From Clostridia bacterium (GTDB lineage: Bacteria; Bacillota; Clostridia; TANB77; CAG-508): a stretch of DNA of 41,171 bases. Positions 26,776-34,221 of the stretch are shown piece by piece. The notes under the pieces are model-generated. The model had not been told where the DNA came from, ran no database searches, and saw nothing but the letters and a program-made list of their open reading frames with translations. Where the stretch lies: positions 1-41,171 of the forward strand of contig JAAWKA010000012.1 of assembly GCA_022797145.1 (NCBI GenBank), given 5' to 3'. Position numbers and translations under genes: made by a program. Positions within the stretch are counted from its first letter, which is position 1. Every line of letters starts with the position of its first letter.

Positions 26776-27993
26776 TTGAAAAAAATAGAAAAGATATTGA
26801 TATTACTATTTATAATAATTATGATATCAGCTATGAGTGTAATAGTTATATTACTAAATATAAATGGAGATAATCATAATCATGATGCTGAAGATTTAAT
26901 ATATGGAGATGTAGAAGAGGTTACAAATGCTACAACATTTTATAATGTAGAAAATTGTATTAATGAGTATTTTCAAAAAATATATTTAGGAGATATACAA
27001 GCTATTAAAGAAATATCACAACAAAATATCATACCAATACAAAGTTACAATTCAAGACCTATTTTTCATACAATTCAAATGTATTCAATAGATAGGGTAT
27101 ATAACATTACAGTGTTTGTATATGGAAATCTTAGGATAGAAAATATTCAAACACAGATTTATTTAATAGTAAATTTAGACTATGATAATAAAGCTTTTCA
27201 AATAAAAATGTCTTCAGAAGAAGAATATGAAAATGCGAAAGAGAATAGAGTATTACAAAAATATAAAGAAGATATTATAATTGAAAAAAAACAACATAAT
27301 ATATTAATAGAAAATAAACTAACGAATATTGATATCTTGAATAGATATTATGAAGACTACAAATTTAATATGTTTAATGATAAAGAGGAAGCTTTTAGGT
27401 TGTTAGATAATGACTATAGAGAGAAAAAATTTGATAATAATATAGAAAACTATAAAAAGTATGTTGAAAATATAAAGGATAAGGTAGTAGACACTAATAT
27501 TGTGAAATATGGAGTGTCACAGAAGGATATGATTACAGAATATGTTGGAATAGATAATAATGGAAATTATTATAAATTTATAGAAAATGGATTAAATAAA
27601 TATACTATTATATTGGATAATTACACAATACAAAATAAGGAAGAGGAAGAAAATTATAATAAATTATCAGCAAAGGAAAAAATTTCATATAACATAAGCA
27701 AAATATTTAAATTGATTAATGAAAGAGATTATTTAACATTATATTCATATTTTAATGAAGAATATAAAAGAAGTGTATTTAAAGATGAACAACAGTTTAT
27801 AAATTATATGGAAAATACATTTTTTGAAAATAATATTATAGGAGCTGTAGATATACAAATGCAATCAGATACATATGCTATTGTAGATGTACCATATAAA
27901 GAAAACTTGAGTACAGTTGCTAGGGAGAAAAAAATTAGAATAATAATAAAAGTTAAAGACTCTATGAAATTTGAAATGTCGTTTGCAATGTAA
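26776..27993 (+). CDS. Membrane-anchored protein with repeated NTF2-like domains
   Basis: 405 residues from TTG 26776, 8 nt after GGGGGAG. One membrane helix (about 8-28) precedes an outside part that seems to hold three related units of ~100 residues. The middle and last units share a pattern of an aromatic-rich helix and a short loop (RYYEDYKFNMFNDKEEAFRLL near 190; IFKLINERDYLTLYSYFNEE near 320). This resembles NTF2-like/VirB8-TcpC domains and the neighbour at 23121. It is the last gene of the T4SS-like cluster. The function is inferred from layout and position. Confidence 0.6.
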   Translation: MKKIEKILILLFIIIMISAMSVIVILLNINGDNHNHDAEDLIYGDVEEVTNATTFYNVENCINEYFQKIYLGDIQAIKEISQQNIIPIQSYNSRPIFHTIQMYSIDRVYNITVFVYGNLRIENIQTQIYLIVNLDYDNKAFQIKMSSEEEYENAKENRVLQKYKEDIIIEKKQHNILIENKLTNIDILNRYYEDYKFNMFNDKEEAFRLLDNDYREKKFDNNIENYKKYVENIKDKVVDTNIVKYGVSQKDMITEYVGIDNNGNYYKFIENGLNKYTIILDNYTIQNKEEEENYNKLSAKEKISYNISKIFKLINERDYLTLYSYFNEEYKRSVFKDEQQFINYMENTFFENNIIGAVDIQMQSDTYAIVDVPYKENLSTVAREKKIRIIIKVKDSMKFEMSFAM

Positions 27994-28029
27994 AATAATA
28001 GTATAAAAGATTAAATAAAAAAGTAATTA

Positions 28030-28067
28030 AAAATCACCTTTTTAAATATAATTAAAAAGGTGATTTT
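28030..28067 (+). promoter_or_regulatory. 16-bp hairpin holding the dacF ribosome site
   Basis: AAAATCACCTTTTTAA (28030-28045) and TTAAAAAGGTGATTTT (28052-28067) are perfect complements. The right arm contains the only ribosome site (AAAAAGGTG, 28054-28062), and its last base touches the ATG of dacF at 28068. It could end T4SS transcription, but the T run is only four bases. It would also hide the ribosome site in any read-through transcript. Confidence 0.7.
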
Positions 28068-29324
28068 ATGAAAAAAATGATAACTATATGTATTACAGGT
28101 ATAATATTGTTTACTATAAATAACGTTTCTTTAGCTTATGATATAGAAGAAGAATTTACAATAGAAGAGATACAAGAAAATATAATAGAAGCTTCAACAA
28201 ATGAAGAGAAACAACCACAAATAAATTCACAAGCAGGGTTGATATTTGATAGAACTTCTAAAAAAGTATTATGGGAAAAAGGTGGATATGAAAAACGAGC
28301 AATGGCATCTACTACAAAAATAATGACAGCAATTATAGTTCTTGAAAACTCAAATTTAACAGATATTGTAGAGGTATCAAAAAAGGCAGCAGGAACAGGA
28401 GGATCAAGACTTGGACTAAAAACAGGTGATAAAATTACAATAAAAGATTTATTGTATGGATTAATGCTCCGTTCAGGAAATGATTCAGCAGTAGCGCTTG
28501 CAGAATATGTAGGTGGAGATGTAGAAGGATTTAGTAAGTTAATGAACCAAAAAGTAAAAGAATTAGGCTTAAAAAATACTAATTTTATAACTCCACATGG
28601 TTTAGATCAAGAAGAACACTATACAACAGCATATGAATTAGCACAAATAACAGATTATGCATTGAATAATTCTAAGTTTCGTCAGATAGTTGGTACAAAA
28701 ACATATAATATCACTATTAATGGGGGAGTAAAAACAATAAATAATACAAATGAATTGTTAGGAAATTTACATGGAGTTGATGGGGTAAAAACAGGCTTTA
28801 CAAATAATGCGGGAAGGTGTCTTGTAACATCTGCTACTAGAGATGGACATCAACTAATTTTTGTAGTGTTGGGAGCTAACACAAAGAAAATTAGAACAAT
28901 AGATAGCACAAAGCTAATAGAATATGCATTTTCAAGTTATGAATATATAGATATAGAAAAATTAGCAAAAGAAGAATTTCAAGAATGGTTAGAACAGTCT
29001 TGTAGATTACAGCTAGACAAAAAAAAGCAAATAGAACCACAAATTATATTGCAGAAAATAGAAGATGAAGAGAGATATAAGCCAATATCTAAGAGTATGA
29101 TAAAAGATATAAAAGTGAATATAGATTACAAGGAAAAATTTGAAGTTCCAATATTACCAAATACAGTAATTGGAAACTTACAGGTAAAAGTGAAAGATGA
29201 AATATTACTTAATAAAAATATTATAATAGAAAACGAAATACAAAAAAAAGATGTAAAAGATTATTTTATTCAAATATTATATAATTACTCGAATTATATA
29301 CAAGAACAGATTAAAAAATTTTAA
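28068..29324 (+). CDS. dacF: D-alanyl-D-alanine carboxypeptidase (DacF/PBP5 type)
   Basis: A secreted penicillin-binding protein of 418 residues that trims the terminal D-Ala of peptidoglycan stems. It has a signal peptide (about 1-24), the active site STTK (S81-K84), SGN (136-138) and KTG (241-243), then the C-terminal beta domain (about 285-380) and an amphipathic tail that may hold it at the membrane. The start is ATG 28068. Its ribosome site is buried in a hairpin. It lies just after the secretion cluster but has no specific link to it beyond position. Confidence 0.93.
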   Translation: MKKMITICITGIILFTINNVSLAYDIEEEFTIEEIQENIIEASTNEEKQPQINSQAGLIFDRTSKKVLWEKGGYEKRAMASTTKIMTAIIVLENSNLTDIVEVSKKAAGTGGSRLGLKTGDKITIKDLLYGLMLRSGNDSAVALAEYVGGDVEGFSKLMNQKVKELGLKNTNFITPHGLDQEEHYTTAYELAQITDYALNNSKFRQIVGTKTYNITINGGVKTINNTNELLGNLHGVDGVKTGFTNNAGRCLVTSATRDGHQLIFVVLGANTKKIRTIDSTKLIEYAFSSYEYIDIEKLAKEEFQEWLEQSCRLQLDKKKQIEPQIILQKIEDEERYKPISKSMIKDIKVNIDYKEKFEVPILPNTVIGNLQVKVKDEILLNKNIIIENEIQKKDVKDYFIQILYNYSNYIQEQIKKF

Positions 29325-29388
29325 CATTTACAAAATAATAAAAATGTGTAATAATGTAGTAGTATAAATAGGAGTAGGAGTGATAGTA

Positions 29389-31242
29389 GTGAGGATATTA
29401 AGAGATTTTAAAGTTCCAAATTTTAAATTTCCTAAATTTAAAATGCAAGAAATAGCAGATATAGATGAAGCGAAATTGGAAGCAAGTAAAGAAAGAAAAG
29501 AGACAAAACAAAGAAATGAAAAAGGTTATTATGAACCCACAAATTATAAAACAATAAAAGAGATATTCGAAAGATCGACAAAAGAATATGAAAATTATAC
29601 ATTTATACTAGAGAAATTTAATCATAAAGAGCCATTTACTGAAATAACATATGGTAATTTTAAAAAAGATGTATTAGCACTAGGAACTGGACTAGAAGAG
29701 GCTTTAAAATTAAAGAATAAAAGAGTTGCAATTATAGGAGAAACTACATATCATTGGTATGTATCATATATGACAATGCTATGTGGAAATATAGTAGCAG
29801 TACCTATAGATAAAGAATTACCATTAAATGAGATTGAGAATGTAGTAAAAAGATCAAAGGTAAGTGCAATAATTTATTCAACAAAAAAGAAGGATGTAAT
29901 AAAAAAGATAAAAAATGTTTTACCTGAAGTTGAATATTTTATTCAAATGAATTCAGAAGAGGAGCTAAAGGATAAAGAAATAGGTTTAGATAATATAATA
30001 AAAGAAGGAAAAAATCTAATACAGAATGGAAATAATAGTTATATAAATGAACAAATAGATCCAGAGGCATTTAAAGTACTATTATTTACATCAGGAACAA
30101 CATCAAATGCAAAGGGAGTTATGCTTTGTAGTAAAAATTTAGCACAGAATATAAATGCAGTATCAGCATATGTATATCTAAATGAAAAGGATAGATTAAT
30201 GTCTGTTCTTCCTTTACATCATACATATGAGTCTACAATAGGTTTTCTTTTACCATTTGCAGTGGGAGCTTCAATATCAGTTTGCGAAGGATTAAAATAT
30301 ATAGTACCTAATTTAAAAGAAACAAAACCAACAGCAATATTAACAGTCCCATTATTAGTAGAGAATTTATATAAAAAAATAAATGAAAATATAGTAAAAA
30401 GTAAAAAGGATAAATTAGTAAAGTCAATGATACATCTTACAAATGCATTGAAGTCAGTAAATATAGATATAAAAAGAAAAGTATTTAATGAAATATATGA
30501 GAATTTAGGAGGAAAAATAAGAATAATAGTTTCAGCGGCAGCACCAATAGATGCAAGGATTGGAAAGTGGGTACAAGATATAGGAATAAGTTTTTTACAG
30601 GGATATGGACTAACAGAAACAGCACCAATAGCAGCATTGACTCCAGAATATGAACCAAAAGTTGGCTCAGCAGGGAAAGCAGTTATTTGTGCAGAATTAA
30701 AAATAGATAAACCAAATGATAAAGGAGAAGGAGAGGTATTAATAAAAAGTGATACCTTAATGCTTGGATATTATGAAGATGAAAATGCGACAAAGGAAGC
30801 TATAAAAGATGGTTGGTTTAATTCAGGAGATATAGGATATTTAGATGAAAGTGGATATTTATATATAACTGGAAGAAGTAAAAATGTAATAGTAACTCAA
30901 AATGGAAAGAATATATATCCAGAAGAAATAGAATTGTTATTAGGAAAAATAGAAGAAATTAAAGAAAGTATGGTATATGGCAAAGAAGATAAAGATTCAA
31001 AAGAGTTAATAATTTCAGTAAAAGTAATACCAAATTATGAAAAAATAGAAGAAAAATATGGCAAAATTTTATTAGAAGAAGAGATATATAAAGTTATTTG
31101 GGAAGAAATAAAGAAAGTAAATAAAAAACTGACTGCATATAAAGCAATTAAACATTTGGAAATTAAAAAGGATGAGTTTGAGAAAACAACTACAATGAAG
31201 ATAAAAAGGTTTGCAGAAATTAAAAAGGATCAAAGTGATTAA
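29389..31242 (+). CDS. AMP-forming long-chain acyl-CoA synthetase
   Basis: An adenylate-forming enzyme that activates a fatty acid through acyl-AMP to acyl-CoA. The start is GTG 29389, 8 nt after AGGAG; GTG 29380 is possible and adds three residues, giving 620. Motifs: the P-loop LLFTSGTTSNAKGVM (about 228-242), QGYGLTETAPIAAL, GWFNSGDIGYLDESGYLYI, GRSKNVIV and NGKNIYPEEIE, and near the end TTTMKIKR with the conserved lysine. The first ~45 residues are a charged extension. The substrate cannot be told; role in phospholipid or exogenous fatty-acid use is inferred. Confidence 0.9.
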   Translation: MRILRDFKVPNFKFPKFKMQEIADIDEAKLEASKERKETKQRNEKGYYEPTNYKTIKEIFERSTKEYENYTFILEKFNHKEPFTEITYGNFKKDVLALGTGLEEALKLKNKRVAIIGETTYHWYVSYMTMLCGNIVAVPIDKELPLNEIENVVKRSKVSAIIYSTKKKDVIKKIKNVLPEVEYFIQMNSEEELKDKEIGLDNIIKEGKNLIQNGNNSYINEQIDPEAFKVLLFTSGTTSNAKGVMLCSKNLAQNINAVSAYVYLNEKDRLMSVLPLHHTYESTIGFLLPFAVGASISVCEGLKYIVPNLKETKPTAILTVPLLVENLYKKINENIVKSKKDKLVKSMIHLTNALKSVNIDIKRKVFNEIYENLGGKIRIIVSAAAPIDARIGKWVQDIGISFLQGYGLTETAPIAALTPEYEPKVGSAGKAVICAELKIDKPNDKGEGEVLIKSDTLMLGYYEDENATKEAIKDGWFNSGDIGYLDESGYLYITGRSKNVIVTQNGKNIYPEEIELLLGKIEEIKESMVYGKEDKDSKELIISVKVIPNYEKIEEKYGKILLEEEIYKVIWEEIKKVNKKLTAYKAIKHLEIKKDEFEKTTTMKIKRFAEIKKDQSD

Positions 31243-31285
31243 AATATACCTAAAATTAATTGTAAAGTTTGTATAATAACAAATA

Positions 31286-32004
31286 TTATAAATTTATAAG
31301 TAAAAGTAGTATGGAATGTTGTCTGTATTGAATGGGGGACATTCCTTTTAGTTTTCTGCATATTCATTATCTAAGTAAGTACCTTTTCTTTACATATTTT
31401 GTCTAATGCTTTTTCTAACATATCAGATACTTACTGAAGTACTACATTTCTTGACAAATCATAACTTATAACATCATTGTTAAATAAATCTATTAGTGGA
31501 GATAAATATATCTTCTTTTAGTTTTTGAGTACGCTTTAATCCCATTAATTTTATTAATCTTGCAACTGTTTTATGATTAATTATATATCTGCTATTTTTT
31601 ATTTCTAATGTTATTCTTCTATATCTACAACATCCTTTATTTTCATGGGATATTGATAATATTTTATCTTTTTCAATTTTATATTTGTCTTCTTTTTTTA
31701 AACTCTTTAAATGATAATAGAATATACTTCTTAGCATTTCTACTAATTTTAGTAATTCTTTCAAGCTATATTTCTGTCTTAATTCATAGGCAACAATTAC
31801 TTTTTCTTGTTCTCTTGCTTGTTCTCTTCCTGAACTAAGGCATGTGTATTCGTTCTTCATTTTAAAGTGTTGATTTTCTACTATTAAATTTTCTTCCACT
31901 TGTTTGTCTATTTTTCTTTTTTGGTTTAGAGTATGTGTTTCTTGACCTATCACATTTCTTTTCATACAGGGATTATGGAGCTTCCTCACAATATATGTGT
32001 TCAA
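31286..32004 (-). pseudogene. IS150-type OrfB transposase remnant
   Basis: Open from 32004 to 31480 on the minus strand, this piece holds the coiled OrfA/OrfB junction and the HTH_21-type stretch (LRSIFYYHLKSLKKEDKY, then CCRYRRITLEIKNSRYIINH). After a frame break, IYLSPLIDLFNNDVISYDLS, a piece of the integrase-core (DDE) domain, is readable at about 31498-31430. It is followed by stops, and in another frame KGMSPIQYRQHS, the family C terminus, ends at TAA 31288-31286. About 70 residues of the DDE domain are lost between them. Confidence 0.85.
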
Positions 32005-32016
32005 ACTTTAACACGA

Positions 32017-32225
32017 TTAGTGCTCAAAATCTAAAATGTACAGCTGTTTCTGTAGCCAATAAATGATTATCATATTTTGTAAGATTTTGCTTGCTGTATT
32101 AATTTGTCCTTTCAAAGGAGTGGAACTTGGCATTTCAAATTTTCTAGCTGTTCTAGATCTACTATAATCTCCCTCTAGATAATATTAATTACTTTTAATT
32201 TAAATTCATTTGAATATTTTGACAT
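32017..32225 (-). pseudogene. IS150-type OrfA remnant
   Basis: Read on the minus strand from ATG at 32225: MSKYSNEFKLKVIN, then a frameshift into YYLEGDYSRSRTARKFEMPS, the helix-turn-helix opening typical of IS3/IS150 OrfA. The second frame runs on to TAA at 32019-32017. The rest of OrfA is missing or merged into the fragment below 32004. Confidence 0.8.
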
Positions 32226-32288
32226 AAAAATGAATACTCAGTATTGAACAAATTTGTCTAACAATTTGGTTTAACTTCACTATGACAA

Positions 32289-32345
32289 AATGCCTTTTTA
32301 ATAATCTTATATTTCTTAAGATTATAAGATTATTAAAAAGGCATT
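32289..32345. repeat. Isolated 22-bp perfect inverted repeat
   Basis: Arms 32289-32310 and 32324-32345 are exact complements (start AATGCCTTTTTAATAATC). No T run follows on the plus strand. On the minus strand it is followed by TTTTG, so it might terminate leftward transcription. It could equally be a remnant of a small mobile element. The rest of 32226-32574 holds only this repeat and the tRNA promoter. Confidence 0.7.
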
Positions 32346-32503
32346 ATAGTATAAAGATTATAGGTTTTTAGATATATAATAGTAAGTTTTATAAATTAAA
32401 ATAAAAATAATGAAAAAGTGGAAACAAAAATGAATAAAGTGCATATAATAAAATATATAAGTTAAAAACAGAAATAAAAGCATATAATAAAATAAAAGTA
32501 CTA

Positions 32504-32532
32504 TTGACTTATCGAATTATATCTGTTATTAT
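32504..32532 (+). promoter_or_regulatory. Promoter of the tRNA-Gly/tRNA-Cys unit
   Basis: TTGACT 32504-32509, 17-nt spacer, TATTAT 32527-32532, about 42 nt before the mature tRNA-Gly 5' end. Confidence 0.7.
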
Positions 32533-32574
32533 AATTATGCTAAAAATCAAAGATATACTATAATAAAAAGCCAT

Positions 32575-32648
32575 GCAGGTATAATTTAGTGGTAAAATGT
32601 AACCTTGCCAAGGTTAATTCGCGGGTCCGATTCCCGCTACCTGCTCCA
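32575..32648 (+). tRNA. tRNA-Gly (GCC)
   Basis: The acceptor arms GCAGGTA and TACCTGC pair fully. The anticodon stem TAACC/GGTTA encloses the loop TTGCCAA with anticodon GCC. The T arm GCGGGTCCGATTCCCGC is complete. Discriminator U, and CCA is encoded (32646-32648). It is followed 10 nt later by tRNA-Cys. Confidence 0.95.
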
Positions 32649-32658
32649 TAATATATAT

Positions 32659-32733
32659 GGCGTTGTAGCCAAGTGGTAAGGCACGAGTCTGCAAAACTCT
32701 GATTCGGCGGTTCGAATCCGCCCAACGCCTCCA
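32659..32733 (+). tRNA. tRNA-Cys (GCA), also the apparent integration site
   Basis: Acceptor GGCGTTG pairs with CAACGCC; the D arm is normal; the anticodon loop CTGCAAA carries GCA; the T arm GGCGGTTCGAATCCGCC is perfect; CCA is encoded (32731-32733). One pair at the top of the anticodon stem is mismatched (C/U). The last bases, CGCCTCCATA (32726-32735), recur at 34007-34016, suggesting that an element integrated into this tRNA and restored its 3' end. Confidence 0.95.
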
Positions 32734-32737
32734 TATG

Positions 32738-32785
32738 AAAGTGTGTAAGCATTGATTTATCAATACTTATACACTTTTCTTTACT
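32738..32785 (+). terminator. Terminator after tRNA-Cys
   Basis: AAAGTGTGTAAGCATTGA (32738-32755) pairs with TCAATACTTATACACTTT (32760-32777), with one mismatch and one G-U pair, followed by a T-rich run. Confidence 0.8.
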
Positions 32786-32855
32786 TTTGAGATTTAAAAA
32801 CAAGTTTACTATTTTCAGTACTTTTAGAGCTTAAATTTTTTAAATCTTTTAAAAT

Positions 32856-32903
32856 AAACTTAACACAAACTTAACATTTGTGCTTTTTTATACTTAACAC
32901 ATT
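32856..32903 (+). repeat. Left arm-type repeats (three copies)
   Basis: AAACTTAACAC (32856-32866) and AAACTTAACAT (32867-32877) are directly tandem, one helical turn apart. A third partial copy, ACTTAACACATT, is at 32892-32903. The same motif recurs near the far end of the element. Confidence 0.6.
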
Positions 32904-32927
32904 TTAAAGTTTATTAAAAAATAACAT

Positions 32928-32956
32928 TTGACAAACTAAAAAAAAAATGTTATTAT
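32928..32956 (+). promoter_or_regulatory. Consensus promoter of a small RNA
   Basis: TTGACA 32928-32933, exactly 17 nt, TATTAT 32951-32956. An inverted repeat (AATAACATTT 32920-32929 / AAATGTTATT 32945-32954) surrounds it and may be an operator. Confidence 0.7.
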
Positions 32957-32962
32957 ATAGCT

Positions 32963-33038
32963 ACATTAAAACAATGTACTCTAGCTCGGTTTGTGTATAT
33001 TGTTTGTTCGTAGTGTACCATAATACACTACTTTTTTT
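32963..33038 (+). ncRNA. Predicted ~76-nt antisense RNA
   Basis: The unit runs from a consensus promoter to an intrinsic terminator. Predicted shape: a 5' stem-loop (ACATT 32963-32967 / AATGT 32973-32977), a single-stranded stretch, and a 3' terminator hairpin (GTAGTGTA 33010-33017 / TACACTAC 33024-33031) with seven T's. The open stretch holds AGCTCGGTTTGTGT (32983-32996), perfectly complementary to bases 4-17 of the small minus-strand coding region that begins at 33213. After a one-base bulge, about six more pairs cover its start codon. It is therefore a likely translational repressor of that gene. Confidence 0.6.
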
Positions 33039-33042
33039 ATGT

Positions 33043-33081
33043 CAAAATAAAAAGCAGGAAAGCCCCATAAAACTTTCCCAC
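33043..33081 (-). terminator. Terminator of the 36-aa gene
   Basis: On the minus strand GTGGGAAAG (33081-33073) pairs with CTTTCCTGC (33062-33054), with two G-U pairs, followed by TTTTTATTTT. It ends within about 5 nt of the convergent RNA's terminator. Confidence 0.7.
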
Positions 33082-33102
33082 TTTCGACTATGTATGACAC
33101 TT

Positions 33103-33213
33103 CTAGTCTTTACTCTTTTTGTATTCTTCAAGTTTTGTTTGAAGTATGATGTTTTTTTCTTTTTCAGCTAATAACTTTTCAATCAATTCTCGAATAAGCT
33201 CGGTTTGTGTCAT
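33103..33213 (-). CDS. 36-aa charged small protein, target of the antisense RNA
   Basis: ATG at 33213, preceded 8 nt upstream by AAAGGGGG, a strong ribosome site. It encodes 36 residues beginning MTQTELIRELIEKLLAEKEK and ending YKKSKD: one amphipathic, coiled-coil-like helix, with no membrane segment. An intrinsic terminator follows on the same strand. A -10-like TATAAT lies near 33278-33283. I do not recognise the protein. The strong ribosome site, own terminator and matching antisense RNA argue that it is real. Its role may be a toxin, a control peptide or a leader peptide. Confidence 0.55.
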   Translation of the reverse strand: MTQTELIRELIEKLLAEKEKNIILQTKLEEYKKSKD

Positions 33214-33299
33214 TGTATTTGCCCCCTTTCCGTCCTTATGCAAGAACTACCTTTGACAGCGAAAGGTTGGTATTATATTATAATATTTTTCTCTATAAT

Positions 33300-33810
33300 T
33301 CAAGCAAACAACTTAAAGTTTTTATTAGTAATATATTTTTTTATATGATAATATTCATTTATACTTTCTACTTCATAGGCTCCTAAAATTTCCTATGATT
33401 TAATTCCTTTTTCTTTAGAAAAATCCAATTATATATTTTTAATAATCTGTCCGTCATTTGTTGCTTTAAATTATCCACTACCCACAAATCCATTATTTAT
33501 TTGTTTATTATCACAGCAAAAATATATTTTATTTTTTCTATTGTCAAAGTTTTGCTTTTTTAAATAATCTTCAAATTGTTTATTTATAATATTATTCTTG
33601 TCTGGATATCTTGAGGTAATATTTTCTATTGTTTTTCTAATACTTCTATTACATAATGTATTTAATCAATTTTCAAATATATCTTTTATATTAATTAAAT
33701 TTGTATAATGATATCCTACAATATTGTACTGTTTAATTATGTTATTAAAGCTAGATTTTCTTATACTATCTTTTAATTCTTTTGTCCTGTAATTCAATTA
33801 TATTATTCAT
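33300..33810 (-). pseudogene. Decayed gene of unknown family
   Basis: On the minus strand, ATG 33810 follows AAAGGAG. After about ten codons (MNNIIELQDK) a +1 shift opens a frame of ~155 codons with four internal stops (TGA, TAA, TAA, TAG) and TGA at 33302-33300. Readable parts include GYHYTNLINIKDIFEN, then the first stop (likely once GGA), then LNTLCNRSIRKT, NKIYFCCDNKQINNGFVGSG and EILGAYEVESINEYYHIKKY. The HYTN...I.EN(G)L pattern recalls ADP-ribosyltransferase-fold openings, but this is weak. Codon use stays protein-like, so decay is recent. Confidence 0.7.
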
Positions 33811-33820
33811 TTTTTTCTCC

Positions 33821-33864
33821 TTTATTCTGTTATATTTATAATTCCTAATATATAACAGAATAAA
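33821..33864 (-). promoter_or_regulatory. 15-bp inverted repeat upstream of the pseudogene
   Basis: TTTATTCTGTTATAT (33821-33835) and ATATAACAGAATAAA (33850-33864) are perfect complements directly in front of the pseudogene's ribosome site. It may be an operator or a leader hairpin; no clear -35/-10 pair was found. Confidence 0.5.
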
Positions 33865-33920
33865 TATCAAATATTTATTAATTGCATAGGTAACATCGAA
33901 AAAAATTTTACTTCCAAAAC

Positions 33921-33945
33921 AAACTTAAAATGAACTTAACACATT
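33921..33945 (+). repeat. Right arm-type repeats (two copies)
   Basis: AAACTTAAAAT (33921-33931) and GAACTTAACAC (33932-33942) are tandem 11-mers. The second continues as ACTTAACACATT, identical over 12 nt to the third left copy. Confidence 0.6.
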
Positions 33946-34017
33946 AAAATTTAAGAGCAAAAAGTCAATAATATCAACACTTTAAAGATGTAACTCGAAT
34001 GACTGTCGCCTCCATAG

Positions 34018-34065
34018 AAAACCCGAGAAAATGTTGATATATCAATATTTTCTCGGGTTTTTGTA
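34018..34065 (+). terminator. Terminator beyond the right att-like repeat
   Basis: A long stem AAACCCGAGAAAAT...ATTTTCTCGGGTTT (about 34018-34060) with TTTTT after it. It stands right after the 34007-34016 repeat, as the terminator at 32738 stands after tRNA-Cys. It is probably the tRNA unit's original terminator. Confidence 0.85.
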
Positions 34066-34221
34066 TGCTTTTATCTTGAAAATAAGAATGAAGTATTTTC
34101 AAGGGTTTCATCACTTAAGAAATCAAAAAATGATTTTATATGTATAAAAAACTTTTATGAGAATGTGAAAAAATATTATGAAATCTTATTTAATAAATTT
34201 GATGAAAAAACGAAAGGATTA

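Larger units (their letters stand above)
31286..32225 (-). mobile_element. Decayed IS3-family (IS150 group) insertion sequence
   Basis: Both reading frames of an IS150-type element survive as fragments on the minus strand: OrfA at the high-coordinate end and OrfB below it, ending in the family's typical C terminus. Stops, frameshifts and an internal loss in the DDE domain mean it cannot transpose. Terminal inverted repeats could not be placed with confidence. Confidence 0.85.
32726..34016. mobile_element. Putative 1.28-kb integrative element remnant in the tRNA-Cys gene
   Basis: It is bounded by a 10-bp direct repeat CGCCTCCATA (32726-32735, the tRNA-Cys 3' end, and 34007-34016). A second shared block, TCGAAT from the T loop, stands 8 and 6 nt before the core. 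Tandem 11-bp repeats lie inside both ends: AAACTTAACAC plus AAACTTAACAT at left, AAACTTAAAAT plus GAACTTAACAC at right, which is how tyrosine-integrase arm sites look. Each core is followed by a terminator hairpin, as if the original tRNA terminator was pushed to the far side. No integrase gene is inside, so it is a remnant or depends on one elsewhere. Confidence 0.55.

Noticed and set aside
31608..31838. 76-codon plus-strand open frame
   Set aside because: It is the reverse strand of the IS OrfB remnant, hydrophobic only because A-rich coding sequence reads as Phe/Leu on the other strand.
32558..32803. 81-codon minus-strand open frame over the two tRNA genes
   Set aside because: It is the antisense of tRNA-Gly and tRNA-Cys, a common false gene in tRNA regions; it has no ribosome site of its own.
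33024..33045. TTGACA plus TATTAT on the minus strand within the small-RNA terminator
   Set aside because: The spacing is only 14 nt and the sequence is explained by the two convergent terminators.
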